DNA of 64,000 nucleotides from Rothia gullae (GTDB lineage Bacteria; Actinomycetota; Actinomycetes; Actinomycetales; Micrococcaceae): NCBI RefSeq assembly GCF_024294905.1, contig NZ_JANCOC010000006.1:27202-91201 (forward strand). The letters run 5' to 3'. A program made the translations under genes and the position numbers. Positions 1 to 8,849 of the stretch are shown here, piece by piece. A model generated the notes under the pieces. It was not told the DNA's origin. It searched no databases and saw only the letters and a program-made list of their open reading frames with translations. Each line of letters begins with the position of its first letter. The stretch's first letter is position 1.

Positions 1-120
1 GACGGGGCCTTACCCCCCCGGGGTTTCACCCCCCGCGCGCGGGGGGGGGGCCCCCCCCCCCCCGTAAATCCCCCCCGGCTCCACCCCCCTTTATAACCCA
101 CCGGGGGGGGGGGGGCCCAA
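1..120. other. G/C homopolymer low-complexity stretch, probable assembly artefact
   Basis: Runs of ten or more G directly followed by runs of C, with no coding potential and composition unlike the rest of the window. A second such stretch lies at about 22080-22220. Runs like this are typical of contig edges or poly-G read artefacts, so I would not trust the bases here. From 121 to 244 there is ordinary sequence with no gene that I can see. Confidence 0.6.
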
Positions 121-244
121 CAACATTCTTAACCCCGCCCCTCCCTTGTGTATTTGCAAGGTTCCATTCGCGCGGTTGCGTTTGCAGGATTGTGTATGCG
201 GGGTCTGCAGGATTCTTAGCCCCACAACGCCTTACCGGGCAGCC

Positions 245-1669
245 TTACTGGGCGGCCTTGTCGCGGCGCTTCTGCTCGCGGCGAGCCGCACGCACACGTA
301 GCGGACCGGGCGCCTTCACCGGCAGTAGCAGGAGCAGGCCCGCCACCACAACGATTAGAATACCGAGCACACCCCAAATCTGTGCGCCCATGATGCTCAC
401 GAACAGGCCGAACAGCATCGGTGCCAGGAAGCTGGTGGCACGACCGGTGGTCGAGTACAGGCCGAACAGTTCACCCTCAGTCCCGGGCTCGGCCAGGCGA
501 GCCAAGAAGGTGCGTGACGCCGACTGTGCCGGGCCCACGAATAGGCACAGCAGCAGGGCGCATATCCAGAACACGCCCGGTTCGGGGAAGAACAGCAACG
601 GGGTAGCCGCCAAGATAATACCGACCAGCGAGATAACAATAATCGCCTTCGGGCCCAGATAGTCATCCAGGTAGCCGCCCAGGATCGCGCCAACCGCAGC
701 GACAGCGCTACCGGCAATACCGAACAGGATCACCTCGGAAGTGCTGAAACCGAACGTGCCCGCCGCAAGAATACCGCCGAACGTAAAAATACCGGACAGA
801 CCATCACGGAACACCGCCGAAGCAATCAGGAACCACAGGGTCTGCGAGGACGTCATCTTCAGGCGACGAATCGTGCGCCACAGCGCCTTGTAGGAAGCGA
901 GCAGGCCGCCCTGACGAGCCGGGGAGAGACGCTCCATACCGAGCTCCAGGAAACGTAGCTCGCGGGTGGGCAGCACCTCCGGCAGGAAGCGCTCGCGGGT
1001 GCGCATACGCACCAGCAGCGGCAGGCAGAAGATCAAACACCAAGCGGCGGCGAACAGCGCGACCGCACGGATATTCAGGGCGTTATCGGTGGTTAGGCCG
1101 AGTACTTCGGGGGTAAGCACAAAACCCCACAGCACCACAGCCAGCGCCAGGATACCGCCAATGTAGCCGGCAGCCCATCCGGCGCCCGAAATCTTACCGA
1201 TATTCTCCGGGTGGGAGATGCGCGGCAGCACGGCGTTGTAGTTCACGTACGCGAACTCGCTGAACACGCTTGCCGCAGAAATCAGGGTGACACCCAGCCA
1301 CAGGTACTGCGGGGTGGGCCCCACGAAGAAGCACGCCGCCATCGAACCAACCAACAGTATGGTGTTCACACCGAGCCAGAAGATGCCGCGACCGGACTTG
1401 TCGTTACGCTGACCGGTGACCGGCGCCAGGATTGCAATGAGGAAACCGGCAATGGTCAGACCCAATGACAGCGCCGATGAGGTCTCTTCGGGAGAGCCAA
1501 AGTAGCTGCTGGTCAGGTACACGGTGAAGATGAAGGTCGTCATAATCGAGTCGAAGCTTGACGAACCAACATCCCACATGACCCAGGACGCGACCGAGCG
1601 GCGGCTGTTCGCGTGGTCAACAACCCTACGCGGAGCCTTCGTCTTACGGCGGGGAGAAGAAATAGTCAT
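245..1669 (-). CDS. MFS transporter, UMF1/Atg22-like family
   Basis: A 474-residue polytopic membrane protein with about 12 hydrophobic segments. The N-terminus is basic (RRKTKAPRR) and is followed by a segment containing ASWVMWDVGSSSFDSI and TTFIFTVYLTS, which resembles the first helix of UMF1-type major facilitator proteins (the family that includes fungal Atg22). The C-terminus is strongly basic. The substrate cannot be read from the sequence; relatives are proposed to export amino acids or small metabolites. The gene stands alone, transcribed leftward. The start at 1669 is the first ATG and leaves the basic N-terminus intact. Family assignment is fairly sure, function is not. Confidence 0.8.
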   Translation of the reverse strand: MTISSPRRKTKAPRRVVDHANSRRSVASWVMWDVGSSSFDSIMTTFIFTVYLTSSYFGSPEETSSALSLGLTIAGFLIAILAPVTGQRNDKSGRGIFWLGVNTILLVGSMAACFFVGPTPQYLWLGVTLISAASVFSEFAYVNYNAVLPRISHPENIGKISGAGWAAGYIGGILALAVVLWGFVLTPEVLGLTTDNALNIRAVALFAAAWCLIFCLPLLVRMRTRERFLPEVLPTRELRFLELGMERLSPARQGGLLASYKALWRTIRRLKMTSSQTLWFLIASAVFRDGLSGIFTFGGILAAGTFGFSTSEVILFGIAGSAVAAVGAILGGYLDDYLGPKAIIVISLVGIILAATPLLFFPEPGVFWICALLLCLFVGPAQSASRTFLARLAEPGTEGELFGLYSTTGRATSFLAPMLFGLFVSIMGAQIWGVLGILIVVVAGLLLLLPVKAPGPLRVRAARREQKRRDKAAQ

Positions 1670-1760
1670 AGTTGTGCTTTCGGATGCCGAGGTGGCGCTT
1701 CAGCGTAGCAGCGGCATGAAACCGGCTGAAGTAGAGCGGGCGTGCTGAAGAAGGAACACC

Positions 1761-1795
1761 AGGCGGTACGTACCGAGTGGAGATACGTACCGCCT
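1761..1795 (-). terminator. Hairpin terminator after the DUF4235-like gene
   Basis: A perfect 12-bp inverted repeat (AGGCGGTACGTA / TACGTACCGCCT, loop 11) just downstream of the leftward gene ending at 1830. There is no clear U-tract, so it may be only a partial terminator. Confidence 0.55.
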
Positions 1796-1829
1796 AGTTC
1801 ATGAACTTTCGCGCGGAAAGCGCAAAGTC

Positions 1830-2063
1830 TTAGTTGAAGAAACGACGCTGCAGGCGAGCAATACCGAAGCTCACCACAGCACCCACGACGGAGGTCAGAA
1901 CGGTCCAGAGGATGACCTGACGCAGGGTATCTTCAGACTCGTGGGAAATGGCGGGAGGCTGGTTACCGGTAGCCTTGGCCCAGGCTGCGCCCAGACCCTT
2001 ACCAACCAGGGCTGCAGCGCCCATGTTGATACCCGCAATAGCAAGCTTAGCGACGGGGTTCAT
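1830..2063 (-). CDS. Small DUF4235-like membrane protein
   Basis: A 77-residue protein beginning MNPVAKLAIAG, with two hydrophobic segments: residues about 5-30, glycine/alanine-rich, and about 50-68. Its basic tail is RLQRRFF. The layout and the GKGLGAAWAKATGNQPP motif between the helices match the short DUF4235 proteins common in actinobacteria, whose function is unknown. The ATG at 2063 is chosen because AAGGAG stands seven bases before it; a longer open frame extends to 2324 but has no good start signal. The gene is monocistronic with a hairpin behind it. Confidence 0.7.
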   Translation of the reverse strand: MNPVAKLAIAGINMGAAALVGKGLGAAWAKATGNQPPAISHESEDTLRQVILWTVLTSVVGAVVSFGIARLQRRFFN

Positions 2064-2335
2064 GTGTATCTCCTTAGCTGTATACGATGCGGCGTCCTGC
2101 CCGTGAACCCCTTCGGGGTTGGGCGAGAAAAGAGCGCCACTCCCTAGCGTATAGGGTTTAAGGCGTTCGTGCCGCCTTGGAGCCGCTCCGTCCCAAAATT
2201 GTACACCGTGCAATTTTGTAATGAGGGCAGAAGAAGAAAACAAAAAGCCGCAAATTGGCGCGAACAGCCAGACACGTCTACAATCGAACCTGGGTTCCCA
2301 CCCGCACCACAACGGCACGGACAAAGAACCCCAAA

Positions 2336-2416
2336 CGACAGGGGAGCGCCACCGGGGCGCTGAGAGTGCTATGCAGACCCTCGAACCTGATCCGGTTAGT
2401 ACCGGTGTAGGGAGTC
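2336..2416 (+). promoter_or_regulatory. TPP riboswitch (THI box)
   Basis: The THI-box landmarks are in order: GGGGAGCGCC at 2341-2350, CTGAGAG around 2360, then GACCCTCGAACCTGATC followed by GGTTAGTACCGG and GTAGGGAGT. This is the conserved thiamine pyrophosphate aptamer core. Downstream, CCTTCC (2464-2469) can pair with GGAAGG (2476-2481), the ribosome binding site of the next gene. That suggests TPP binding blocks translation of the ykoE-type gene. It controls the thiamine-type ECF operon 2489-5629. Confidence 0.92.
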
Positions 2417-2488
2417 GAATTTCTTCTCAATGCCCTCGTCCAATCAGAGGGCGAGGACATTCCCCTTCCAACGACGGAAGGACCACCA

Positions 2489-3121
2489 ATGTCACAGAAC
2501 GCAACCCCCGCCTCCCAGGCATCTACCCAGGCAGAAGCGAAGAAGCCGAACCTGCGCTGGCGAGTCAACGAAATCGTTATCGCCGCAGTTATCGCAGTAG
2601 CCTGCGCCGTCATCTTCTGGATCTGGGACATCGCAGTCAGCCCCGCCACCAAAACCGCCCTCGTTGCAGCGCCCGAACTCCGCCCCCTCATCGGCGGCGC
2701 ATGGCTGCTCGGCGGCACCCTCGGCGGCCTGCTCATCCGAAAGCCCGGTGCCGCACTCTTCTGCGAAATCGTCGCTGCCTTCATCTCCGTACTCTTCACC
2801 GGCGGTGCATGGAGCGGCGAAATCCTGCTCGCAGGCCTCATCCAGGGTATCGGCGCTGAAGTTGCCTTCGCAATCTTCCGCTACCGCCGCTGGAACGCAA
2901 CCGTTGCCATCTTCGCTGGTGCACTCTGCGGCCTGTTCATGGGCGGTAACGAAATCTTCATCTACTACCCCGACATGGAACCGGTCAAGGCAATCATCTA
3001 CGTAGCATGCTCCGTCATCTCCGGCGCAGTCATCGCAGGCTTCCTCGCATGGATTCTCGTGCAGAACCTCGCCAAGACCGGTGTGCTCTCCTCGCTGGCA
3101 TCCGGCAAGACCCGCCGCTAA
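2489..3121 (+). CDS. ykoE: ECF transporter S component, YkoE-type (thiamine/HMP)
   Basis: A 210-residue integral membrane protein with a hydrophilic N-terminus of about 28 residues, then about five hydrophobic segments (residues about 29-50, 60-80, 85-110, 140-157, 160-190). It is the substrate-binding membrane subunit of a YkoEDC energy-coupling factor importer, which takes up thiamine or its pyrimidine precursor HMP. Evidence is the TPP riboswitch immediately upstream and the double ATPase and T component immediately downstream. The ATG at 2489 has GGAAGG seven bases upstream, and that site lies in a hairpin that can hide it. Confidence 0.85.
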   Translation: MSQNATPASQASTQAEAKKPNLRWRVNEIVIAAVIAVACAVIFWIWDIAVSPATKTALVAAPELRPLIGGAWLLGGTLGGLLIRKPGAALFCEIVAAFISVLFTGGAWSGEILLAGLIQGIGAEVAFAIFRYRRWNATVAIFAGALCGLFMGGNEIFIYYPDMEPVKAIIYVACSVISGAVIAGFLAWILVQNLAKTGVLSSLASGKTRR

Positions 3122-3209
3122 CCACCAGCAACTAGCTACCAACTAGTCACTCACCACGAGTCACCACTCGGTACACTACAGCAGCCACACAAAAGGCTAA
3201 GGAACCATC

Positions 3210-4835
3210 ATGGAAGCAACACCGCGCGGGGCGCGCATCGAGCTCAACAACTTCAGCTGGCACCACCCCGGACGCCCAGAACCCGTCATCAGCGGACTCA
3301 ACCTCACCATCAACCCCGGTGAAAAAGTACTGCTACTGGGAACCTCCGGCGCCGGCAAATCAACGCTCCTGCACGCCATCGCCGGTGTGCTCCACGATGA
3401 CGACGGCGAATCCGCCGGCGGCACCATCACCATCAACGGGCAAGCACCCGCCGAAGCACGCGGCACCGCAGGCATGATGCAGCAGGACCCCGAATCCTCC
3501 ATCGTCATGGCAACCGTCGGCAACGACGTAGCCTTCGGCCCCGAAAACCTGCGCGTACCCCGCGAAGAAATCTGGGGCCGCGTCACCGAAGCCCTCACCG
3601 CCGTAGGGCTCAACCACCTGCCCCTCGACCACCCCAGTAGCGCACTGTCCGGCGGACAAAAACAGCGCCTCGGCCTGGCGGGCATCCTCTCGATGCACCC
3701 CGGCGCCATGATCCTCGACGAACCCACCGCCAACCTTGACCCCGCCGGCGTGCAGGAAGTACGCGACAGTATTCTTACCGCCGCGCAAGCCACCGGCGCG
3801 ACCCTGCTCGTCGTAGAACACCGGGTGAGCATCTGGGCACCGCACATGGACCGTATTATCGTGCTCGGCGAAGGCGGCACCATCACCCACGACGGCGCAC
3901 CCGACACCGTACTCACCGAAGCCCGCCAAGAACTCATCGACGCAGGCGTGTGGATACCCAACTACGTGCCGCGTGTACCGCAGAACGACAGCGATAGCGA
4001 ACACGGCGAAGCGCTACTGCGCGCCGAAAACCTCAGCATCACCCGCGCACAACCCACCCCCAAACAACGACGCGCACGCCGACGCACCATCAAACGCCTC
4101 GGCGACACCCCCGCACCCGCACCCACCGACCTGCCCATACTGCGCAGCGGCATCAACCTCACCCTGCACGCCGGCGAACACCTCAGCGTGCTCGGACCCA
4201 ACGGCGCCGGCAAATCAACCCTAGCCCTCACCCTTGCAGGGCTACTCACCGCACCCAACGGCACCCTCACCGCCACCGATGCACTGCGCGACCACAACGG
4301 CAACAACCACGATAGCGACCAGAGCAGCGGTGGCGAGCGCGCCCACTGGGACATCCCCACCTGGACCCCCGCCCAAATGCTCAGCCGCATCGGCTACGTC
4401 TTCCAAGAACCCGAATACCAATTCATCCGCGGAACCGTACGCGAAGAACTCGAACTCGGCCTCCGCCGACACGCCGCACTCATCCGCAACCCCCTCAACG
4501 AAGACACCCTCGCAGCCCGCACCAACGAACTCGCAACCCGCCTACGCCTCACCCACCTACTCGACGCCAACCCCTTCACCCTCTCCGGCGGCGAAAAACG
4601 CAGGCTCTCCGTCGCCTCCGCACTCGCCACCGCACCCAAAATCCTCATCCTCGACGAACCCACCTTCGGCCAAGACGCACGAACCTGGGCAGAACTCGTC
4701 GACCTCATCCGCGAACTCCTCGCAGGCGGCACCGCCGTCATCTCCATCACCCACGACGAAGACTACACCGCCGCACTCGGCGGCAACCATATCACCCTCG
4801 AAGCCACCGCAACCCCCGGAAAGGAGAACGCATGA
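3210..4835 (+). CDS. ykoD: ECF transporter double ATPase, YkoD-type
   Basis: A 541-residue protein with two ABC ATPase domains in one chain. Domain 1 has Walker A GTSGAGKSTL near residue 44, signature LSGGQKQRL and Walker B MILDEPTANLD. Domain 2 has Walker A GPNGAGKST near residue 330, signature LSGGEKRRL and Walker B ILILDEPTFGQD. A linker rich in basic residues separates them. It powers the YkoE/YkoC membrane subunits by ATP hydrolysis at the inner face of the membrane. AAGGA precedes the ATG at 3210, and its end overlaps the start of the next gene by 4 bases (ATGA), which implies translational coupling. Codon use is very C-rich at third positions. Confidence 0.9.
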   Translation: MEATPRGARIELNNFSWHHPGRPEPVISGLNLTINPGEKVLLLGTSGAGKSTLLHAIAGVLHDDDGESAGGTITINGQAPAEARGTAGMMQQDPESSIVMATVGNDVAFGPENLRVPREEIWGRVTEALTAVGLNHLPLDHPSSALSGGQKQRLGLAGILSMHPGAMILDEPTANLDPAGVQEVRDSILTAAQATGATLLVVEHRVSIWAPHMDRIIVLGEGGTITHDGAPDTVLTEARQELIDAGVWIPNYVPRVPQNDSDSEHGEALLRAENLSITRAQPTPKQRRARRRTIKRLGDTPAPAPTDLPILRSGINLTLHAGEHLSVLGPNGAGKSTLALTLAGLLTAPNGTLTATDALRDHNGNNHDSDQSSGGERAHWDIPTWTPAQMLSRIGYVFQEPEYQFIRGTVREELELGLRRHAALIRNPLNEDTLAARTNELATRLRLTHLLDANPFTLSGGEKRRLSVASALATAPKILILDEPTFGQDARTWAELVDLIRELLAGGTAVISITHDEDYTAALGGNHITLEATATPGKENA

Positions 4836-5629
4836 ACACCGACTTCTTCGGCACCATCGACCGAACCAGCTACTTCAGCAACCTCAACGCCGGCGTAAAA
4901 CTCATCGTCTCCTTCACCCTCATCATCGCCGCACTCATCGTGCGTGACCCCCTCACCTCCGGAATCCTCTTCGCCCTCGAACTGCTCGGATTTATCCTCG
5001 TCGGATTCCGGCCCGTTAACGTCCTCGCCCGCTTCTGGCCCATCCTCATCGCCGTCATCACCACCGGCTGGTCCGTCGCCATGCTCAGCGCCAAAAGCGG
5101 CACCACCATCCTCGACCTCGGCTTCAACAGCATCACCACCGACTCCGCCGCCGTCGGCGCGGCCATGATGATCCGCTCCCTCGCCATGGTCCTACCCACC
5201 CTCGCATTCGTACTCACCACCGACCCGACGGACCTGGGTGACTCTCTCGCACAAACCTTCAAACTGCCCTCCCGGTTCGTGCTCGCCACCGTCGCCGCCC
5301 TGCGCCTCGTCGGTATTCTCTTCGCCGAATGGAACGCCCTCGGCCAGGCACGACGTGCCCGCGGACTCGGTGCAGGCCAATCCCTCGCCGGACGCGCCCA
5401 AACCTTCGGCGGTCAGAGCTTCGCCCTGCTTGTGCAGGCTATCCGCCGCGGCTCCCGTCTCGCCATCACCATGGAGGCGCGCGGCTTCGGCGCAGGCGAA
5501 CGCACCTGGGCTCGTGTGCCGTCCTATTCGTCGCGTGACATGCACGTGAGCATTGCTGCCGCCGTCATTATCGCTGTTGCGTACGGTGTATCTATTGCGG
5601 CGGGTACGATTCAGTTCCTCTGGGGCTAG
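4832..5629 (+). CDS. ykoC: ECF transporter T component, YkoC-type
   Basis: A 265-residue CbiQ/EcfT-family membrane protein. It has hydrophobic helices in the first 120 residues, then the conserved coupling-helix region with a first Ala-Arg-Arg-Ala-Arg-Gly-Leu-Gly box near residue 173 and a second motif MEARGFGAGERT near residue 215. These short A-R-G motifs contact the ATPases in ECF transporters. A last helix ends the protein. It is the third gene of the TPP-controlled operon and overlaps ykoD by 4 bases. Confidence 0.9.
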   Translation: MNTDFFGTIDRTSYFSNLNAGVKLIVSFTLIIAALIVRDPLTSGILFALELLGFILVGFRPVNVLARFWPILIAVITTGWSVAMLSAKSGTTILDLGFNSITTDSAAVGAAMMIRSLAMVLPTLAFVLTTDPTDLGDSLAQTFKLPSRFVLATVAALRLVGILFAEWNALGQARRARGLGAGQSLAGRAQTFGGQSFALLVQAIRRGSRLAITMEARGFGAGERTWARVPSYSSRDMHVSIAAAVIIAVAYGVSIAAGTIQFLWG

Positions 5630-5689
5630 ACCGTTCCGACAGTAGCTTGCGGTTCCGCTTTCGTGGCTCCGCTTGGGAGACGATATTCG

Positions 5690-5925
5690 CCCTCGTTCCT
5701 ACAGGGCACCCGCCCTCGCAGAGCTCGGGCACCCTGATGTCACTACGGGCGATACCGTCTTCCCGCGCTGGGATACGTCGCGGGTGCCGCATATTTCCTC
5801 CGCGCCTAGCTCCACTTGGGACATGAGTAGGGAGGTGCCCGCACACTTCCTTCGCTCCTACAGGGGCACCCGCCCTCGCAGAGCTCGGGCACCCTGATGT
5901 CGCTTCAGGAAGGTAAACGCACCTC
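5690..5925. repeat. Dispersed intergenic repeat, copy 1 (two modules)
   Basis: The module containing CCTACAGGGGCACCCGCC, then CTCGCAGAGCTCGGGCACCC and TGATGTC occurs twice here, at about 5697-5743 and 5850-5905. Related modules recur at 6940-7080 and 8640-8845, with the shared pieces CATATTTCCTCCGCGCCTA, GGCACCCG and CACCCTGA. It fills the 371-base gap between ykoC and the aminotransferase; no gene is supported in it. Confidence 0.75.
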
Positions 5926-5948
5926 CTGCCCTTGACCGTAGACAGCAC

Positions 5949-5990
5949 AAAGGGACGGTATTATCCTCGCTCGGATAATACTGTCCCTTT
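5949..5990. terminator. Bidirectional terminator
   Basis: An 18-bp inverted repeat, AAAGGGACGGTATTATCC / GGATAATACTGTCCCTTT, with a 6-base loop and T-runs on both sides. It lies between the rightward yko operon and the leftward aminotransferase gene and can serve both. Confidence 0.85.
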
Positions 5991-6000
5991 TTGTACGCGT

Positions 6001-6903
6001 TTAGCTCTGCTGCGCCAGGTAGTTCAACAGCGTCGCGGTCAGCTCCGGGTCATGTGCCAGCGCCGTGCCGTTCAGGTGAGTCACCGGCGCAATCAGACGC
6101 ACCGACGAGGCCAACCACACGCCGTCCGACTCAAACAAATCCTGCGGGTAGAGCGGACCGAAGCCCAGCTCCCAGCCAGCCTGGCGTGCCGCCTCGAACA
6201 CCGCACCCTGCGTGGTGCCGGGCAGGATGCCGTGGCTCGGCTCGGGCGTGTACAGTACCTTCTTGCCGTCCTCAATCTTGGCAACCAGCACCGAGGAGGT
6301 GGCGCCCTCCAGCACGCGACGCTCGTCGGTGATGAAGATAGCGTCGTCCGCGCCGCGCTCCTGCACGTACCGTAGGACCGCCATGTTCACCGCGTAGGAG
6401 AGGGTCTTCGCACCCGCCAGCAGCCACGGGTAGGCACTGTTGTCCATCGGCTCATGGCCGCGCGGTAGCAGCATCGCCTTCACACCCTCGGTGCGGCGCT
6501 TCACAATGGAGGCGGGCACCGGCGACGCCATAATCAGCGTGTACGGGCCCGGCTGCATGGATGTCACCGCCTGCGTGGGGCCGCGCGAAATAATGATCTT
6601 CACGATGTGCTCTTCACCCAGCGCAGTCTCGGCACCGGCGGTCGCCTCACGCATGAGGCGCCCCACCGCCGAACGCAGAATCTCGGGTTCCGGGTCGGGC
6701 AAATCCAGCATACGCGCCGACGACTCGAGGCGGGACAGGTGCATGCCGAGCTTACGCACGCGGCGGTTGACGGACAGCATGGTCTCGAAGACGCCGTCGC
6801 CGCGGGTGAAACCCTGATCATCAACGCTGATGAGGGGCACGGACGGGTCAACGAAGATGCCCTGCGGGTTCTGCTCGTTCAGAAGAATAACGGTACTAGA
6901 CAT
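6001..6903 (-). CDS. Class IV aminotransferase (aminodeoxychorismate lyase-like)
   Basis: A 300-residue PLP enzyme of fold type IV. Visible landmarks are the early GDGVFETMLSVNRR motif near residue 34, a lysine in AKTLSYAVNMAVLRYV near residue 160, DDAIFITDERRVLEGATSSVLV near residue 186, and GILPGTTQGAVFE near residue 223. The pattern fits 4-amino-4-deoxychorismate lyase (PabC) or branched-chain/D-amino-acid aminotransferases; I favour the PabC-like group but the substrate is not decided. The ATG at 6903 is chosen because a TACAAT -10 box ends six bases before it and no ribosome site is visible, which suggests a leaderless mRNA. In-frame starts further upstream lie beyond that box. Confidence 0.8.
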   Translation of the reverse strand: MSSTVILLNEQNPQGIFVDPSVPLISVDDQGFTRGDGVFETMLSVNRRVRKLGMHLSRLESSARMLDLPDPEPEILRSAVGRLMREATAGAETALGEEHIVKIIISRGPTQAVTSMQPGPYTLIMASPVPASIVKRRTEGVKAMLLPRGHEPMDNSAYPWLLAGAKTLSYAVNMAVLRYVQERGADDAIFITDERRVLEGATSSVLVAKIEDGKKVLYTPEPSHGILPGTTQGAVFEAARQAGWELGFGPLYPQDLFESDGVWLASSVRLIAPVTHLNGTALAHDPELTATLLNYLAQQS

Positions 6904-6921
6904 AGTCTTATTGTACGTTCG
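6904..6921 (-). promoter_or_regulatory. -10 element directly before a start codon (leaderless gene)
   Basis: On the minus strand TACAAT is followed by AAGACT and then ATG. The six-base gap puts the expected transcription start at or next to the A of the start codon. No convincing -35 hexamer is seen. Confidence 0.5.
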
Positions 6922-6939
6922 CATCCAGAACCAGCGCGG

Positions 6940-7080
6940 GATGACGGTACTCGCCCTCGTTCCTACAGCGGCAGATGGACGAGACATGCAGAAGGGGCAG
7001 TGCTATCCACGCTCCTACAGAGGCACCCGTCCTCGCTTCGCTTCGGACACCCTGAGGGCGCATCAGGAAAACATGGCAGC
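6940..7080. repeat. Dispersed intergenic repeat, copy 2
   Basis: It carries the same elements as 5690-5925: TACTCGCCCTCGTTCCTACAG, TATCCACGCTCCTACAGAGG, CACCCGTCCTCGC and CACCCTGAGGGCGCATCAGG. It closely resembles copy 3, which has CACCCTGAGGGCGCTTCCGG. It is non-coding and lies between two leftward genes. Confidence 0.7.
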
Positions 7081-7108
7081 CCCTACGCTTCATATACGGG
7101 CGCAGCAA

Positions 7109-7151
7109 AGCCCCGGAAGCACAACCCTTAGCAGGTTGCCCATCCGGGGCT
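7109..7151 (-). terminator. Terminator after the Bcr/CflA-like gene
   Basis: A 9-bp inverted repeat (AGCCCCGGA / TCCGGGGCT) lies 27 bases beyond the stop of the leftward MFS gene. On that strand it is followed by a short T-rich tail (TTGCTG). Confidence 0.6.
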
Positions 7152-7177
7152 ATAGCTACACAAAAATTAGCAACAGG

Positions 7178-8446
7178 CTAGTGGCCCGCCGCCGGAGCAC
7201 CCTGACCTTCACCAGCGCCGTGGCTCTCACCGTCTGCCGAGTAATCCGAATCCTTACGCGGCGTAGTCCACAGCACCAGCGCCGTCAGGATTGCGAAACC
7301 AAAAATGGAGAAGCCCATCGGCAGGTACTCATGCTCACCGGCAAACGACACCAGCGGCGCCGCCAACGCGCCCAGCAGAGCCTGAACCGTACCCATCACC
7401 GCCGAAGCACTACCCGCCATATGGCGCACCTCATTCAGCGCCAACGCCGAAGCATTACCAAAAATCAGGCCGCACGAGCTGGTCAGCAGGAACAGCAGAA
7501 CCAGGGTCGGCACCAGCGAAATACCGACAAGGAAGCTAACCAACAGCAGCGAAGACACCACCAGCAGGCTCACCACGCCAACATTCACGATGCGGCGCTG
7601 CGCCACACGACCAACCAGCTTCGTCGCAATCGCGCTGAACAGCACAATGCCAATCGAGTTCACACCGAACACGATCGTGAACTCAGTCTCGGACAAGCCC
7701 ATAATCTTCTGCAACACAAACGTCGAACCGGAAATGTACGAGAACAGCGCACCAAACGCGAAGCACATCGTCAGCATGAAACCCAGGTAGCGGCGAATCT
7801 TGAAGACCTTCGGCAGCTCCGAGTACACGCTCAGGGCGGTGCCCTGGTAGCGTTCCTCAACCGGCAGGGTCTCCTTAATCACGAAGATCACGCCGAGCAT
7901 CATGATCGCGGTAATCACACCAAGCACATGGAAAATATGGCGCCAGTTACCCCACGACAGCACCCAGCCACCAAACAGCGGCGCAAGCACCGGCGCGAAG
8001 CCGTTAATCATCACCATGATGCCTATGAGCTTAGCGGTCGCCAGACCCTCAGTCGTATCAGCCACGATAGAACGCGCCAACACCGCACCAATCGAACCGG
8101 TGAAGCCCATCATGAAACGCGCAAAAATCAGCAGCTCAATATTCGGAGCGAAACCACACGCCACCGTCGCAATAAAGCAGATGACCGCACCGATCAGCAG
8201 CGGCTTGCGGCGGCCCGTCTTATCCGACAGCGGACCCACGACCAGCTGGCCGAGCGCCATACCCACCATGAACGCACTCAACGTCAGCGATGCGTTCGTG
8301 CTGGTGGTATTCAGGTTCTCAGCGACTGAAGGCAGCGCCGCCAGGTACATGTCCGTAGCGAGCGGTGCGATAGCGGTTAGCAGCGCCAGAACTACGATAA
8401 AAATGGGCGATAGCCCGAATGAGGTCTTAGCCGACTTCGAAGACAT
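7178..8446 (-). CDS. MFS multidrug transporter, Bcr/CflA family
   Basis: A 422-residue 12-helix transporter. Near the N-terminus the segment TAIAPLATDMYLAALPS carries the acidic residue in helix 1 typical of Bcr/CflA-type (DHA1) exporters. Loop 2-3 has the MFS signature GPLSDKTGRRKPLL. The C-terminal tail is Gly/Asp-rich and cytoplasmic. Relatives export bicyclomycin, chloramphenicol or other small molecules by proton antiport; the drug cannot be predicted. It is monocistronic, with dispersed repeats on both sides. Confidence 0.85.
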   Translation of the reverse strand: MSSKSAKTSFGLSPIFIVVLALLTAIAPLATDMYLAALPSVAENLNTTSTNASLTLSAFMVGMALGQLVVGPLSDKTGRRKPLLIGAVICFIATVACGFAPNIELLIFARFMMGFTGSIGAVLARSIVADTTEGLATAKLIGIMVMINGFAPVLAPLFGGWVLSWGNWRHIFHVLGVITAIMMLGVIFVIKETLPVEERYQGTALSVYSELPKVFKIRRYLGFMLTMCFAFGALFSYISGSTFVLQKIMGLSETEFTIVFGVNSIGIVLFSAIATKLVGRVAQRRIVNVGVVSLLVVSSLLLVSFLVGISLVPTLVLLFLLTSSCGLIFGNASALALNEVRHMAGSASAVMGTVQALLGALAAPLVSFAGEHEYLPMGFSIFGFAILTALVLWTTPRKDSDYSADGESHGAGEGQGAPAAGH

Positions 8447-8639
8447 ATGTCTTAGTTTTTCTTTCTGTGTGATGCGCGTGCAACGGCGCCTGCGGCTCTA
8501 CAAAACATGGATGCGGCGGTACCGCTCCGGGGGTGAGTATGCGCAGGCTAGAAGTACAACTTGTTCACCGTAGCAGAATTGGGCGTGGCTTCGTAAGTTA
8601 AATGTTTGATATTTTTTGAGCTGGGTTGGGATGGAGACG

Positions 8640-8845
8640 GGCTCGCAGATGGTGCGCAGAAGGGGGGTGTTATCCATGCTCCTACAAGGGTTAGGGGAGG
8701 GTACGCCACATATTTCCTCCGCGCCTACGCAGGGGCACCCGTCGCACAGACGCTCCGCCTCTCCTTGCTTTGCTACGGAGAGCGTCTGTACGACACCCTG
8801 AGGGCGCTTCCGGAAAACGTGGCTACACCCTACGCGTACTGGAGC
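8640..8845. repeat. Dispersed intergenic repeat, copy 3
   Basis: It carries GTGTTATCCATGCTCCTACA, CACATATTTCCTCCGCGCCTA, GGGGCACCCGTC and CACCCTGAGGGCGCTTCCGG, shared with the copies at 5690-5925 and 6940-7080. An internal inverted repeat, CAGACGCTCC...GGAGAGCGTCTG (about 8737-8789), forms a stem. It occupies most of the 591-base gap 8447-9037; short open frames inside it are not credible genes. Confidence 0.75.
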
Positions 8846-8849
8846 AAAA

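Noticed and set aside
6830..8329. 499-residue open frame opposite the Bcr/CflA gene
   Set aside because: Arg/His/Gln-rich nonsense composition running across a dispersed repeat and an intergenic gap.
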